The notes below the pieces were generated by a model. It did no database searches, was not told the DNA's origin, and was given only the letters and a program-made list of their open reading frames with translations. DNA of 31,637 nt from CAYHPY01 sp964358485 (GTDB taxonomy: Bacteria > Elusimicrobiota > Elusimicrobia > UBA1565 > UBA9628), in contig CAYHPY010000037.1 of the NCBI GenBank assembly GCA_964358485.1, positions 1 to 31,637 of the forward strand, written 5' to 3'. How positions within the stretch are numbered: position 1 is the first letter of the stretch; each line of letters opens with the position of its first letter. A program made the position numbers and the translations under genes. Positions 5,322 to 12,205 of the stretch are shown in pieces.

Positions 5322-8159
5322 ATGAAATCCGACACGACGGACGGCAAGGCGGCCTGGCCGGTCAACCTTCCCAAGACCGATTTCCCCATGAAAGGGGATC
5401 TCCCCAAGCGGGAGCCCCAGTGGCAGGCTTTTTGGCGGGAGCGGGGCGTCTACGGGAGAATGTTGGAGCGTTCCGCGGGGCGGCCGGCCTATGTCCTCCA
5501 TGACGGACCCCCGTACGCCAACGGCCACATCCACATCGGCCACGCCCTCAATAAGATCCTCAAGGACATGACGGTCAAGTCCCGGAGCCTGCTGGGCCTG
5601 CGGACCCCGTATGTCCCCGGTTGGGACTGCCACGGCCTGCCCATCGAGACGGCCCTTCTCAAGGAGATGAAGATCCACCACCGCAAGGCGGTGGCAGACA
5701 TCCCCGATTTCCGGCGGAAAGCCGAGGCCTTCGCGGAGAATTTCATCGGAATTCAGAGAGCGGAGTTCGAGCGCCTGGGCGGCCTGGGCGATTGGGAGAA
5801 TCCCTATCGGACCATGGCCCCGGCCTTTGAGTCCCGGATTCTGGAGGCCTTCCGCCGGCTTTACGGCAAGGGCTACATCTACAAGGGCAAGAAGTCCGTG
5901 CCGTGGTGCGTGTATTGCGAGACGGCTTTGGCGGAGGCGGAAATAGAATATAAGGACAAAACCTCCGACTCGGTTTTCGTGGCCATGCCGGTTGAATATC
6001 CACGGGAGTTTCTGGGTACGGAGGTCATGATCTGGACGACGACCCCTTGGACTCTTCCCGCCAATATGGGCGCCGCTTTCCATCCGGACCTGGAGTATGT
6101 TCTGGTCGAGGTTAAGGTCAATGGGAACCCGCGGAAACTTTGGATGGCGGAGGCCCGGCGGGAGGCCTGCCTCGCGGCGATCGGCGCGACCGATGCCAAG
6201 GTCCTCAAATCCATGAAAGGCTCCGCCCTCGCACCGGTCGGTCCCGACGCCGGGCAAATTAATTTCGTTTACAACCCTCCTTTCAAAGGCGCGAACGGCG
6301 CTTACCAGGGGCGCGGCGTCCTGGCGGAATATGTCTCCGCGGAGGATGGAACCGGAATCGTCCACACCGCGCCGGGGCATGGCCCCGACGACTTCAAGAC
6401 CGGTTTACGCTACGGCTGGGATCCGATCCGTTGCCCGGTTGACGGAGCGGGGCGTTTCACCGCCGACGCTCCTGAGTTCCAGGGGTTGCGAATCTTCGAG
6501 GAAGGCAACCCAAAGGTTTTGGAAGCTTTGAGGGCGGCCGAATCCAAGCCGCTTTTGGCCGAATCCAAGCTCAAGCACAGCTACCCCCACTGCTGGCGCT
6601 GCAAAAACCCCATCGCCTTCCGCGCCACCGAGCAATGGTTTTTGGGGGTCGGGCACGAAGGCCTCCGGGCCAAGCTTCTCCAGGCCGTGGACGAGGTCGA
6701 GTGGATCCCGGCCGAGGGCAAAGCCCGGATCTCGGCCATGGTGGCGGGCCGTCCCGACTGGTGCATCTCCCGCCAGCGCGTGTGGGGCACGCCCATCCCG
6801 ATTTTGACCTGCCCCTGCCGCAAGCGCCTGGACTCCGATGAGGTCCTCAAATCCCTCGTTGAAGAATCCGCCAAAAACGGCGCGGGCTTCTGGTTCGAGA
6901 ATTGGGGCCGAAAAATTCTGGCTCCCGGCGCCAAAGGCGACGGGGTGGAGTGGGGTTTCCTTCCGAAGGGGACCAAATGCTCCGCCTGCCAAGGAACCGA
7001 GTTCACCCGGGAAACCGACATCCTGGACGTCTGGGTGGACTCCGGCGCCTCCTGGCTGGCGGTTCTTTCCGAAGATCAGCGCCCGTGCGACCTTTACTTA
7101 GAAGGCTCCGACCAGCACCGGGGCTGGTTCCAAAGCTCCTTGGTTCTTTCGGTGGCCATCACGGGGCGCGCGCCCTATAAATCCGTTCTGACCCACGGCT
7201 TCGTCCTGGACGCCCAAGGGCGGGCCATGCACAAATCCGCCGGAAACGTGGTCGGCCCTCAGGAGGTCATCGGCAAGTTGGGCGCCGACGTCCTGCGCCT
7301 ATGGGTGGCCTTTTCGGACTACGGCGACGACATCCGCATCTCCGACAAATTGCTGGAGGTTCCGACCGACGCCTACCGGCGGGTCCGCAACACATTGCGC
7401 TATCTTCTCGGAAACCTCTCCGACTACGACGGCTCGCGCCCCGCGGAGCTTCCGGAGTTGGAGCGCTGGGTCCTGCACCGATTGGCCGGCTTGCAGGAAG
7501 CGGTGCTGGAGGACTACCGCAAGTTCCGCTACCGACTCGCGGCCCGCTCTCTGGTGGATTTCTGCGCCCAGGATTTGTCGGCCCATTATTTGGACGTGCT
7601 CAAGGACCGGCTTTACACCTTCGCCCCGAATCATCCCGAGCGTCGCGCCGCCCAGTGGGTCATGCGGGAAGTCCTGGTCCGCCTGCTCGGCCTGATCTCC
7701 CCGATCCTCTCCTTCACGGCGGAGGAGGCCTGGCAGGAATTGCGCAAGCTCGAGCCGTCCCGGCCGGAAAGCGTTTTTTTGGAGGACTTGCCGGCGGTCG
7801 ACGCTTCGTGGAAGGACGACGCCCTCGCGGCTAAATGGGAAAAAGTCCAGGCGGTTCGCGAGGCGGCTCTCAAGGCCCTCGAGGAAGCCCGCGCCGCCCG
7901 GCGCATCGGCAGTTCCCTGCAGGCCAAGGTCGTGCTCTCCGGGGGCGAGACGGGAAATCTCCCCGGCTTGAGCTGGCCGGAGATTCTTTTGGTGTCGGGC
8001 GCCCAGGTGCGCGGCGGAACCGGGGAACTCAAGGTCGAGGTCCTGGCCGCCGACGGCGCGAAGTGTCCCCGCTGTTGGCGCTGGCAGGCTGACATCGGCT
8101 CGGCGCCCGCTCATCCCGAGCTTTGCGGACGCTGCGCGAGTCATTTGTCTCATGTCTGA
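5322..8159 (+). CDS. ileS: Isoleucyl-tRNA synthetase, class Ia, bacterial type
   Basis: 945 aa from the ATG (an in-frame TTG at 5316 would add two), normal length for bacterial IleRS. It charges tRNA-Ile with isoleucine in the cytoplasm. The class I signature is GPPYANGHIHIGHALN near the N terminus. The CP1 editing domain carries WTTTPWTLPANMG. The KMSKS loop reads AMHKS (635-639) in GRAMHKSAGN, so the first Lys and the Ser are replaced. The C terminus has a Zn finger with CPRC and CGRC pairs, as in E. coli-type IleRS. lspA starts inside its last codons (8-base overlap), a common ileS-lspA arrangement. Confidence 0.97.
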   Translation: MKSDTTDGKAAWPVNLPKTDFPMKGDLPKREPQWQAFWRERGVYGRMLERSAGRPAYVLHDGPPYANGHIHIGHALNKILKDMTVKSRSLLGLRTPYVPGWDCHGLPIETALLKEMKIHHRKAVADIPDFRRKAEAFAENFIGIQRAEFERLGGLGDWENPYRTMAPAFESRILEAFRRLYGKGYIYKGKKSVPWCVYCETALAEAEIEYKDKTSDSVFVAMPVEYPREFLGTEVMIWTTTPWTLPANMGAAFHPDLEYVLVEVKVNGNPRKLWMAEARREACLAAIGATDAKVLKSMKGSALAPVGPDAGQINFVYNPPFKGANGAYQGRGVLAEYVSAEDGTGIVHTAPGHGPDDFKTGLRYGWDPIRCPVDGAGRFTADAPEFQGLRIFEEGNPKVLEALRAAESKPLLAESKLKHSYPHCWRCKNPIAFRATEQWFLGVGHEGLRAKLLQAVDEVEWIPAEGKARISAMVAGRPDWCISRQRVWGTPIPILTCPCRKRLDSDEVLKSLVEESAKNGAGFWFENWGRKILAPGAKGDGVEWGFLPKGTKCSACQGTEFTRETDILDVWVDSGASWLAVLSEDQRPCDLYLEGSDQHRGWFQSSLVLSVAITGRAPYKSVLTHGFVLDAQGRAMHKSAGNVVGPQEVIGKLGADVLRLWVAFSDYGDDIRISDKLLEVPTDAYRRVRNTLRYLLGNLSDYDGSRPAELPELERWVLHRLAGLQEAVLEDYRKFRYRLAARSLVDFCAQDLSAHYLDVLKDRLYTFAPNHPERRAAQWVMREVLVRLLGLISPILSFTAEEAWQELRKLEPSRPESVFLEDLPAVDASWKDDALAAKWEKVQAVREAALKALEEARAARRIGSSLQAKVVLSGGETGNLPGLSWPEILLVSGAQVRGGTGELKVEVLAADGAKCPRCWRWQADIGSAPAHPELCGRCASHLSHV

Positions 8160-8619
8160 GGGAGCCGCGGACCGTTTTCTGGCCCGGGCCTGGGGCGCGC
8201 CCTCCCTGGTCCTCGGATTTTTCGCGGCCGACCGGGCGACCAAGATTTGGGCCTTGGATTGGCTGAGGGAGCGGGGTTCGGTGGCCGTGCTTCCGTTCTT
8301 TCATTTCACCTACGTGGAGAACACCGGGGCGGCCTTCGGGGTCGGAGCCCGGCGCAACGGTTTCTTCATCGTGTTCTCGGCGTTTCTGTTGGGCGCGCTT
8401 CTTCTGATGAGACGCCGCTGGCCCAAGGACAATCTCTGGCTGCAATACGGCTCCCTGCTGGTGGCGGCCGGGGCCCTCGGCAACCTTTACGACCGGATCT
8501 CCTACGGCTTCGTGGTGGACTTTCTGGATTTCCTGGTCTGGCCCGTTTTCAACGTGGCCGATTCCTGCGTGAGCGTGGGCGCGGGATGTTTGGCCTGGGG
8601 CCTGAGAAAGATTCCCTAG
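8152..8619 (+). CDS. lspA: Lipoprotein signal peptidase (signal peptidase II)
   Basis: 155 aa, normal size. This inner-membrane aspartyl protease cleaves prolipoprotein signal peptides before the lipidated Cys. The conserved boxes are present: VENTGAAF (55-62), GNLYDR with catalytic D114, VVDF, and FNVADS with catalytic D137. Four hydrophobic segments fit the four-helix topology. It is translationally coupled to ileS and ends just before a strong terminator. Its substrates would include the lipobox proteins in this window, the metallopeptidase at 11390 and the caspase-like protein at 18927. Confidence 0.97.
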   Translation: MSEGAADRFLARAWGAPSLVLGFFAADRATKIWALDWLRERGSVAVLPFFHFTYVENTGAAFGVGARRNGFFIVFSAFLLGALLLMRRRWPKDNLWLQYGSLLVAAGALGNLYDRISYGFVVDFLDFLVWPVFNVADSCVSVGAGCLAWGLRKIP

Positions 8620-8621
8620 AC

Positions 8622-8663
8622 AAAAAGAAAGAGCCCCGGGTTTCCCCGGGGCTCTTTCTTTTT
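8622..8663. terminator. Bidirectional rho-independent terminator
   Basis: A perfect 19-bp stem (8622-8640 with 8645-8663) closes a 4-base loop. The GC core is GAGCCCCGGG, with A-rich and T-rich outer arms so that both strands end in a U tract. It separates the converging ileS-lspA and TolA-like genes and can serve both. Confidence 0.93.
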
Positions 8664-8679
8664 CTTCTTCCGTTAAACC

Positions 8680-9849
8680 TTACTTGTGGGCGTCCGAGTT
8701 GACCTGCCAGCCGTAGTATCCGCCGAAGGCCATTCCGAGCGCCAGGCCCCAACCCACCGGGCCGAGGGCGAAACCGATCACCGCGCCCATGATTCCCCAG
8801 ACCGCCATGTGCTTGAGGATGTTGATGGTGTCCTGGGTCTTGTGGGAGTCGTCCACCTTGGCGGCCTCGGGCTTGGCGGTGTCGACGCCCAGCGGCGGCG
8901 GGGGGGAGACCTTCATGCCTTTCTGCGGCTGAACCTCGGGCTTGGCGGCGCCCTTGCCGGAGTTATCGCCGCCGACGACCACGGGGTCCGAACCCTTGCC
9001 CGGTCCCTTGCCGTCGATGACCTGGCCCGCTTTGTCGGGGGTCGTGCCGGCGACTTCTTCAAGCTTGTCCTTGGTGTTTCCGGGCTTGTTGGCGCCGGGC
9101 TTCTCGCCTTCGACCGGGACCACCGGGGTGGGCTTCTTGGCGGCGGCCTCTTCATCGGCCTTCTTCTTGGCGGCGGCCTCTTCGTCGGCCTTCTTCTTGG
9201 CGGCAGCCTCTTGGTCGGCCTTCTTTTTGCGGGCTTCTTCGGCCTGCTGCTTCTTGCGGGCCTCCTCGGCGTCCTTCTTTTTCTTGGCTTCCTCGGCCGC
9301 CTTCTTCTGGCGGGCCGCTTCCTCCGCCTTCTTGCGGGCTTCCGCTCCGTCATCGGCCATTTTGGTGGGAGGATAAACCTTGATCTTGCTGCCGGTGGCG
9401 GTGAGGTGGGATTGGAAGTAGGGGGAGGCCGCCAGCTTCGTTCCCTCGCGGACCACGGTGGTCTTTTTTCCATCCACCACGATCGCGTAGGCAGTGAGCT
9501 CCGAGGTCATGACCGTCACCTGGGCGTACTTTTCGCCCGGGATCGGCTCATAGCCCACGGTCTTTAAGGAATAAAGCTTGGCCTTGCCGTTCTTGGCGTT
9601 GACGCCGCACTCGCGCCAGTGGCACCAGAGGGAGCGGCCGTTGCCGTTTTCATCCCGGAAGCTCAATTCGTTCCAGGCGCCCCAGCCTTCCGCGACGGGG
9701 GTCCACTTGGGAAGTTCCGGCGCCTTCTGGGCCGGGGCGGGAGTCGGCGTGGGGCGCGGGGTGGGGACCGCGGTCTGCGCGCCCGCGTTGACGACGGCGG
9801 TGGCGGCGAGGAAGGCGGAAATCACGGCGATCAATCCCTGCTTGTTCAT
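8680..9849 (-). CDS. Secreted TolA-like protein with Lys/Ala/Glu-rich helix and C-terminal glycine-zipper membrane segment
   Basis: 389 aa from the ATG at 9849, chosen because CAGGGAG lies 7-13 bases upstream and the protein then begins with a clean signal peptide (MNKQGLIAVISAFLAATA, cleavage near AGA-Q). Another in-frame ATG at 9879 has no ribosome site. The order is signal peptide; Pro/Thr linker; a compact domain (about 40-150) with a CHWREC cysteine pair and WGAWNELSF; a charged helix (about 160-240) with tandem AAAKKKADEE units; a Pro/Gly/Lys linker; and a C-terminal hydrophobic Gly-rich segment (about 360-382). TolA has its membrane helix at the N terminus, so topology here is reversed and there is no TolA C-terminal domain. 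It may span the periplasm; function unknown. Confidence 0.75.
   Translation of the reverse strand: MNKQGLIAVISAFLAATAVVNAGAQTAVPTPRPTPTPAPAQKAPELPKWTPVAEGWGAWNELSFRDENGNGRSLWCHWRECGVNAKNGKAKLYSLKTVGYEPIPGEKYAQVTVMTSELTAYAIVVDGKKTTVVREGTKLAASPYFQSHLTATGSKIKVYPPTKMADDGAEARKKAEEAARQKKAAEEAKKKKDAEEARKKQQAEEARKKKADQEAAAKKKADEEAAAKKKADEEAAAKKPTPVVPVEGEKPGANKPGNTKDKLEEVAGTTPDKAGQVIDGKGPGKGSDPVVVGGDNSGKGAAKPEVQPQKGMKVSPPPPLGVDTAKPEAAKVDDSHKTQDTINILKHMAVWGIMGAVIGFALGPVGWGLALGMAFGGYYGWQVNSDAHK
9131..9230 (-). repeat. Tandem 30-bp coding repeat (AAAKKKADEE units)
   Basis: Three head-to-tail 30-base units (9141-9170, 9171-9200, 9201-9230; the last more diverged) encode Ala/Lys/Asp/Glu decapeptides of the charged helix in the TolA-like protein. 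Near-identity of the DNA suggests recent slippage or unequal recombination, so copy number may vary between strains. Confidence 0.8.
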
Positions 9850-9936
9850 CTTGGCTCCCTGCTTGATATCTTGGTTCATGCTAATAGGGTACACCGGGGA
9901 CCGTGCGGGAACAAGCGACCAAGGGCCTAATTTGAA

Positions 9937-9954
9937 ATAGGCCTTAAGGCCTAT
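9937..9954. repeat. Perfect 18-bp palindrome over the rlmD stop codon
   Basis: ATAGGCCTTAAGGCCTAT is its own reverse complement and contains the rlmD stop codon. A further GGCCTA half-site at 9924-9929 lets a second hairpin form with TAGGCC at 9938-9943. It may act as a weak terminator or mRNA 3' end for rlmD, but there is no long U tract. Confidence 0.55.
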
Positions 9955-11353
9955 CCAGTAAAGCGGCCAATTCCACGTGGGAAGTTTGGGGAAAAAGGTC
10001 GACAGGTTGAACTGTTTTCAGTTGGAAACCGGATTTGAGCAAATAGCCCGCATCCCGGCTGAAAGTGGCCGGATCGCAGGAAACATAGACGATTCTGCGC
10101 ACCTGGTGAGCCGTTAAAGCCCTTAAAACGGGAGTTCCCAGGCCTGCCCTCGGTGGGTCCACCAAAACGGCGCAGGAGCGGTCGGATTCCCCCAGCAACT
10201 TGGGAAGTCCGGCTTCGGCCCGGGCCGCGATAAAACGGGCGTTTTGGACCTTGTTTCGTTTGGCGTTTTCCCAGGCGTCCTTGACCGCCTCCCGGTTTTC
10301 CTCGATTCCCACGACTTTCGTCGCCGCCTTCGAGATCCAGACCGTCAGGGTGCCCACGCCGCAGTACAGGTCCACCGCCAAATCCCAGGGCGCCTCCGCG
10401 CGCTTGAGGAATTTCAAGGCTTGGGCGTATAGAATTTCGGCGGCTCCGGTGTTGACCTGAAGAAAGGCCCCGGGTGAGGCCGCGAAGGAATAAGGCCCGA
10501 TTTTTTCCTCCAAGCCCTTGGCGCCCCAGAGCTTGCGCCAAACCTGTCCCACCACCACGTTGGATTGGTCGGGTTGGGCGTTGTGGTAAAGCGAGGTGAT
10601 TTCCGGAAACGCCGCGGTCAACGAGGCGACGAACTCCGCCTCCTGCTCGCGGCGGAATTCCGGGGTCTTGGTAATGAGCGCGACCAGGGCCTTCCCGGAG
10701 GAGTTGGTTCGGATGAAGAGGTGGCGCAGCCAGCCGCGCTTGGTTTCGTTGTCGTAGATGGGCCAGCGGAGTTTGGCGGCCAAGTCCTTGACCGCCGACG
10801 AGATCCGGACCGAGAGCTCGGGCTGGACCGGGCAGGCGTCCTGGTCCACCACTTTGCGGGACCCGGGGCCGTAGAATCCGGCCGAAGGGCGCCCGCCGGG
10901 CTCCCGGGCGGGGGCGAAGGGAATCTGGACCTTGTTCCGGTAACCCCAGGGCAGGGGGGAGGCCAGGACGGGTTCGACCGGCGGCTGGGGAATCTTGGCG
11001 ATGCGGCGCAGGCAATCCAGGACCATCTCGCGCTTGTTGCGCAATTGGCCCTCGTAGGAAAGCTGTTGCCATTCGCAACCCCCGCAGAAAGGGGTCGACG
11101 GGCGATCGGCCCGAAAGTGCACCGGGCAGGCCGGTTCCAACCGGTCGGGACCGGAGGCGAGCAGACGGGTCAGCCGGCCCTGAGCGAAGGTGGAGGAGGA
11201 TTTTAGGAGCAGGGCTTGGACCTTGTCGCCGGGAACGGTGTAGGGCACGAAGACGACGGCGCCCCCGCCTTGGACCCGGCCGAGCCCCTGTCCCTCGGGG
11301 GCGATTCTTTCGATGTCGACGACGACCGTGTCGCCGGCCTGGGGAATCTTCAT
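9944..11353 (-). CDS. rlmD: 23S rRNA (uracil-5-)-methyltransferase RlmD/RumA family
   Basis: 469 aa. This SAM-dependent enzyme makes 5-methyluridine in 23S rRNA. The N terminus (1-60) is a TRAM RNA-binding domain. Cys76, Cys90, Cys93 (FCGGC) and Cys174 match the four ligands of the RumA 4Fe-4S cluster. The SAM site is VDLYCGVGT (328-335); the catalytic nucleophile is Cys426 in YVSCDPATFSRD, with general base Glu461 after DLFPQTSHV. Both tRNA (TrmA) and rRNA enzymes exist in this family; the Fe-S cysteines and TRAM domain favour an rRNA enzyme, but RlmC- or RlmCD-type specificity cannot be excluded. No Shine-Dalgarno is seen before the ATG; an extended -10 lies 9 bases upstream. Confidence 0.9.
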   Translation of the reverse strand: MKIPQAGDTVVVDIERIAPEGQGLGRVQGGGAVVFVPYTVPGDKVQALLLKSSSTFAQGRLTRLLASGPDRLEPACPVHFRADRPSTPFCGGCEWQQLSYEGQLRNKREMVLDCLRRIAKIPQPPVEPVLASPLPWGYRNKVQIPFAPAREPGGRPSAGFYGPGSRKVVDQDACPVQPELSVRISSAVKDLAAKLRWPIYDNETKRGWLRHLFIRTNSSGKALVALITKTPEFRREQEAEFVASLTAAFPEITSLYHNAQPDQSNVVVGQVWRKLWGAKGLEEKIGPYSFAASPGAFLQVNTGAAEILYAQALKFLKRAEAPWDLAVDLYCGVGTLTVWISKAATKVVGIEENREAVKDAWENAKRNKVQNARFIAARAEAGLPKLLGESDRSCAVLVDPPRAGLGTPVLRALTAHQVRRIVYVSCDPATFSRDAGYLLKSGFQLKTVQPVDLFPQTSHVELAALLDRP

Positions 11354-11362
11354 TTCGGAGGG

Positions 11363-11371
11363 ATTCTACCA
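11363..11371 (-). promoter_or_regulatory. Extended -10 element for rlmD
   Basis: On the minus strand TGG-TAGAAT ends 9 bases before the rlmD ATG (11353). The intervening CCCTCCGAA is not a ribosome site. It sits back to back with the plus-strand TACAAT of the metallopeptidase gene, so a 36-base intergenic region holds two divergent, leaderless-looking promoters. Confidence 0.55.
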
Positions 11372-11377
11372 GTTTTG

Positions 11378-11383
11378 TACAAT
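11378..11383 (+). promoter_or_regulatory. -10 element for the metallopeptidase gene
   Basis: TACAAT (5 of 6 consensus bases) ends 6 bases before the ATG at 11390, and no Shine-Dalgarno lies between. Confidence 0.5.
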
Positions 11384-11389
11384 CCCACG

Positions 11390-12205
11390 ATGAAGTTCAT
11401 GGCCGCCCTCCTTCTGGCGTGCGCTTTCGGAGCCTGCGTGCCCTACACCGGACCGTTGCCGGCGGAGGTTCGCGGCCCCGGCATCACGGACGCGCCCTTT
11501 CTTGCGTTGGACGCGGGGGCCTCCCAAATCGAAAGCCTTCATTTCCAGGTCCGGGCCTATGGGGGCGACAAGGCCCAGAGGATTTCGGAGGTCGCGGAAA
11601 AAGCCTACGCCCGGATCATGCTCGACACCAACCTCTATTCCTTCCGTCCCGCGGGGCTCTACCAAATCGTCGTCTATGCCGACGCCGAGGAGTACCGGAC
11701 CAAGACCCGACAACCCTCCTGGTCGGCCGGGGCGACTTTGGGCAACGCCATCTGCTCCTATGAGGGCCCGGGCTTGGTCGGAACGCTCATCCATGAGATG
11801 AGCCATCTGATCTATCATGAGTACATGGGCCGCGACCGGGAGGAGGAGCGTTGGGTCAACGAGGGGTTGGCCGTTTATGAGGAGGCGGCCGCCTTCGCCG
11901 AAACCTCCGGCGGGCGCGACCTGTTCGGTCCGGTGCGCGGGGCGGTGGCCCAGTCCCCCATGCCCTTCGAGCGCTTGGCGCGTTTCGCGCCCGCCACGGA
12001 GCGCGAGTACTCGGTGAGCGCCTGGTACGCGCAGGCCGAAAGCGTGGTCCGGCACATGATCGAGCGCGGCGGACGCCTGGGCTTTTCCCAATTCTTGGCG
12101 GCGTTGAAATCCGGAAAGAGCTTCGACGAGGCCATGGCCGCGGGCTTCCCGGGCAATTGGCGGAACATGGAAGAACTGGAGCGGGATTGGCGAAAAAGCC
12201 TCTAA
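11390..12205 (+). CDS. Lipoprotein zinc metallopeptidase, gluzincin (peptidase MA-like)
   Basis: 271 aa from the ATG at 11390; the frame stays open upstream, but that part is antisense to rlmD and the signal peptide begins here. The N terminus (MKFMAALLLACAFGAC) is a short lipoprotein-type signal with Cys11 or Cys16 as lipidation candidate. The zinc site is HEMSH (135-139), with the third ligand in WVNEGLAVYEE (Glu158), the HExxH...E layout of gluzincins such as peptidase MA family proteins. The Trp and Gly-Leu-Ala around the third ligand are typical. Substrate unknown; it should act in the periplasm or on the outer membrane. Its last 19 bases overlap the copper ATPase gene. Confidence 0.85.
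   Translation: MKFMAALLLACAFGACVPYTGPLPAEVRGPGITDAPFLALDAGASQIESLHFQVRAYGGDKAQRISEVAEKAYARIMLDTNLYSFRPAGLYQIVVYADAEEYRTKTRQPSWSAGATLGNAICSYEGPGLVGTLIHEMSHLIYHEYMGRDREEERWVNEGLAVYEEAAAFAETSGGRDLFGPVRGAVAQSPMPFERLARFAPATEREYSVSAWYAQAESVVRHMIERGGRLGFSQFLAALKSGKSFDEAMAAGFPGNWRNMEELERDWRKSL

Noticed and set aside
9131..9230. CRISPR-like regularly spaced repeats
   Set aside because: They are contiguous 30-base coding repeats without spacers, in frame within the TolA-like protein. No CRISPR array was seen in the window.
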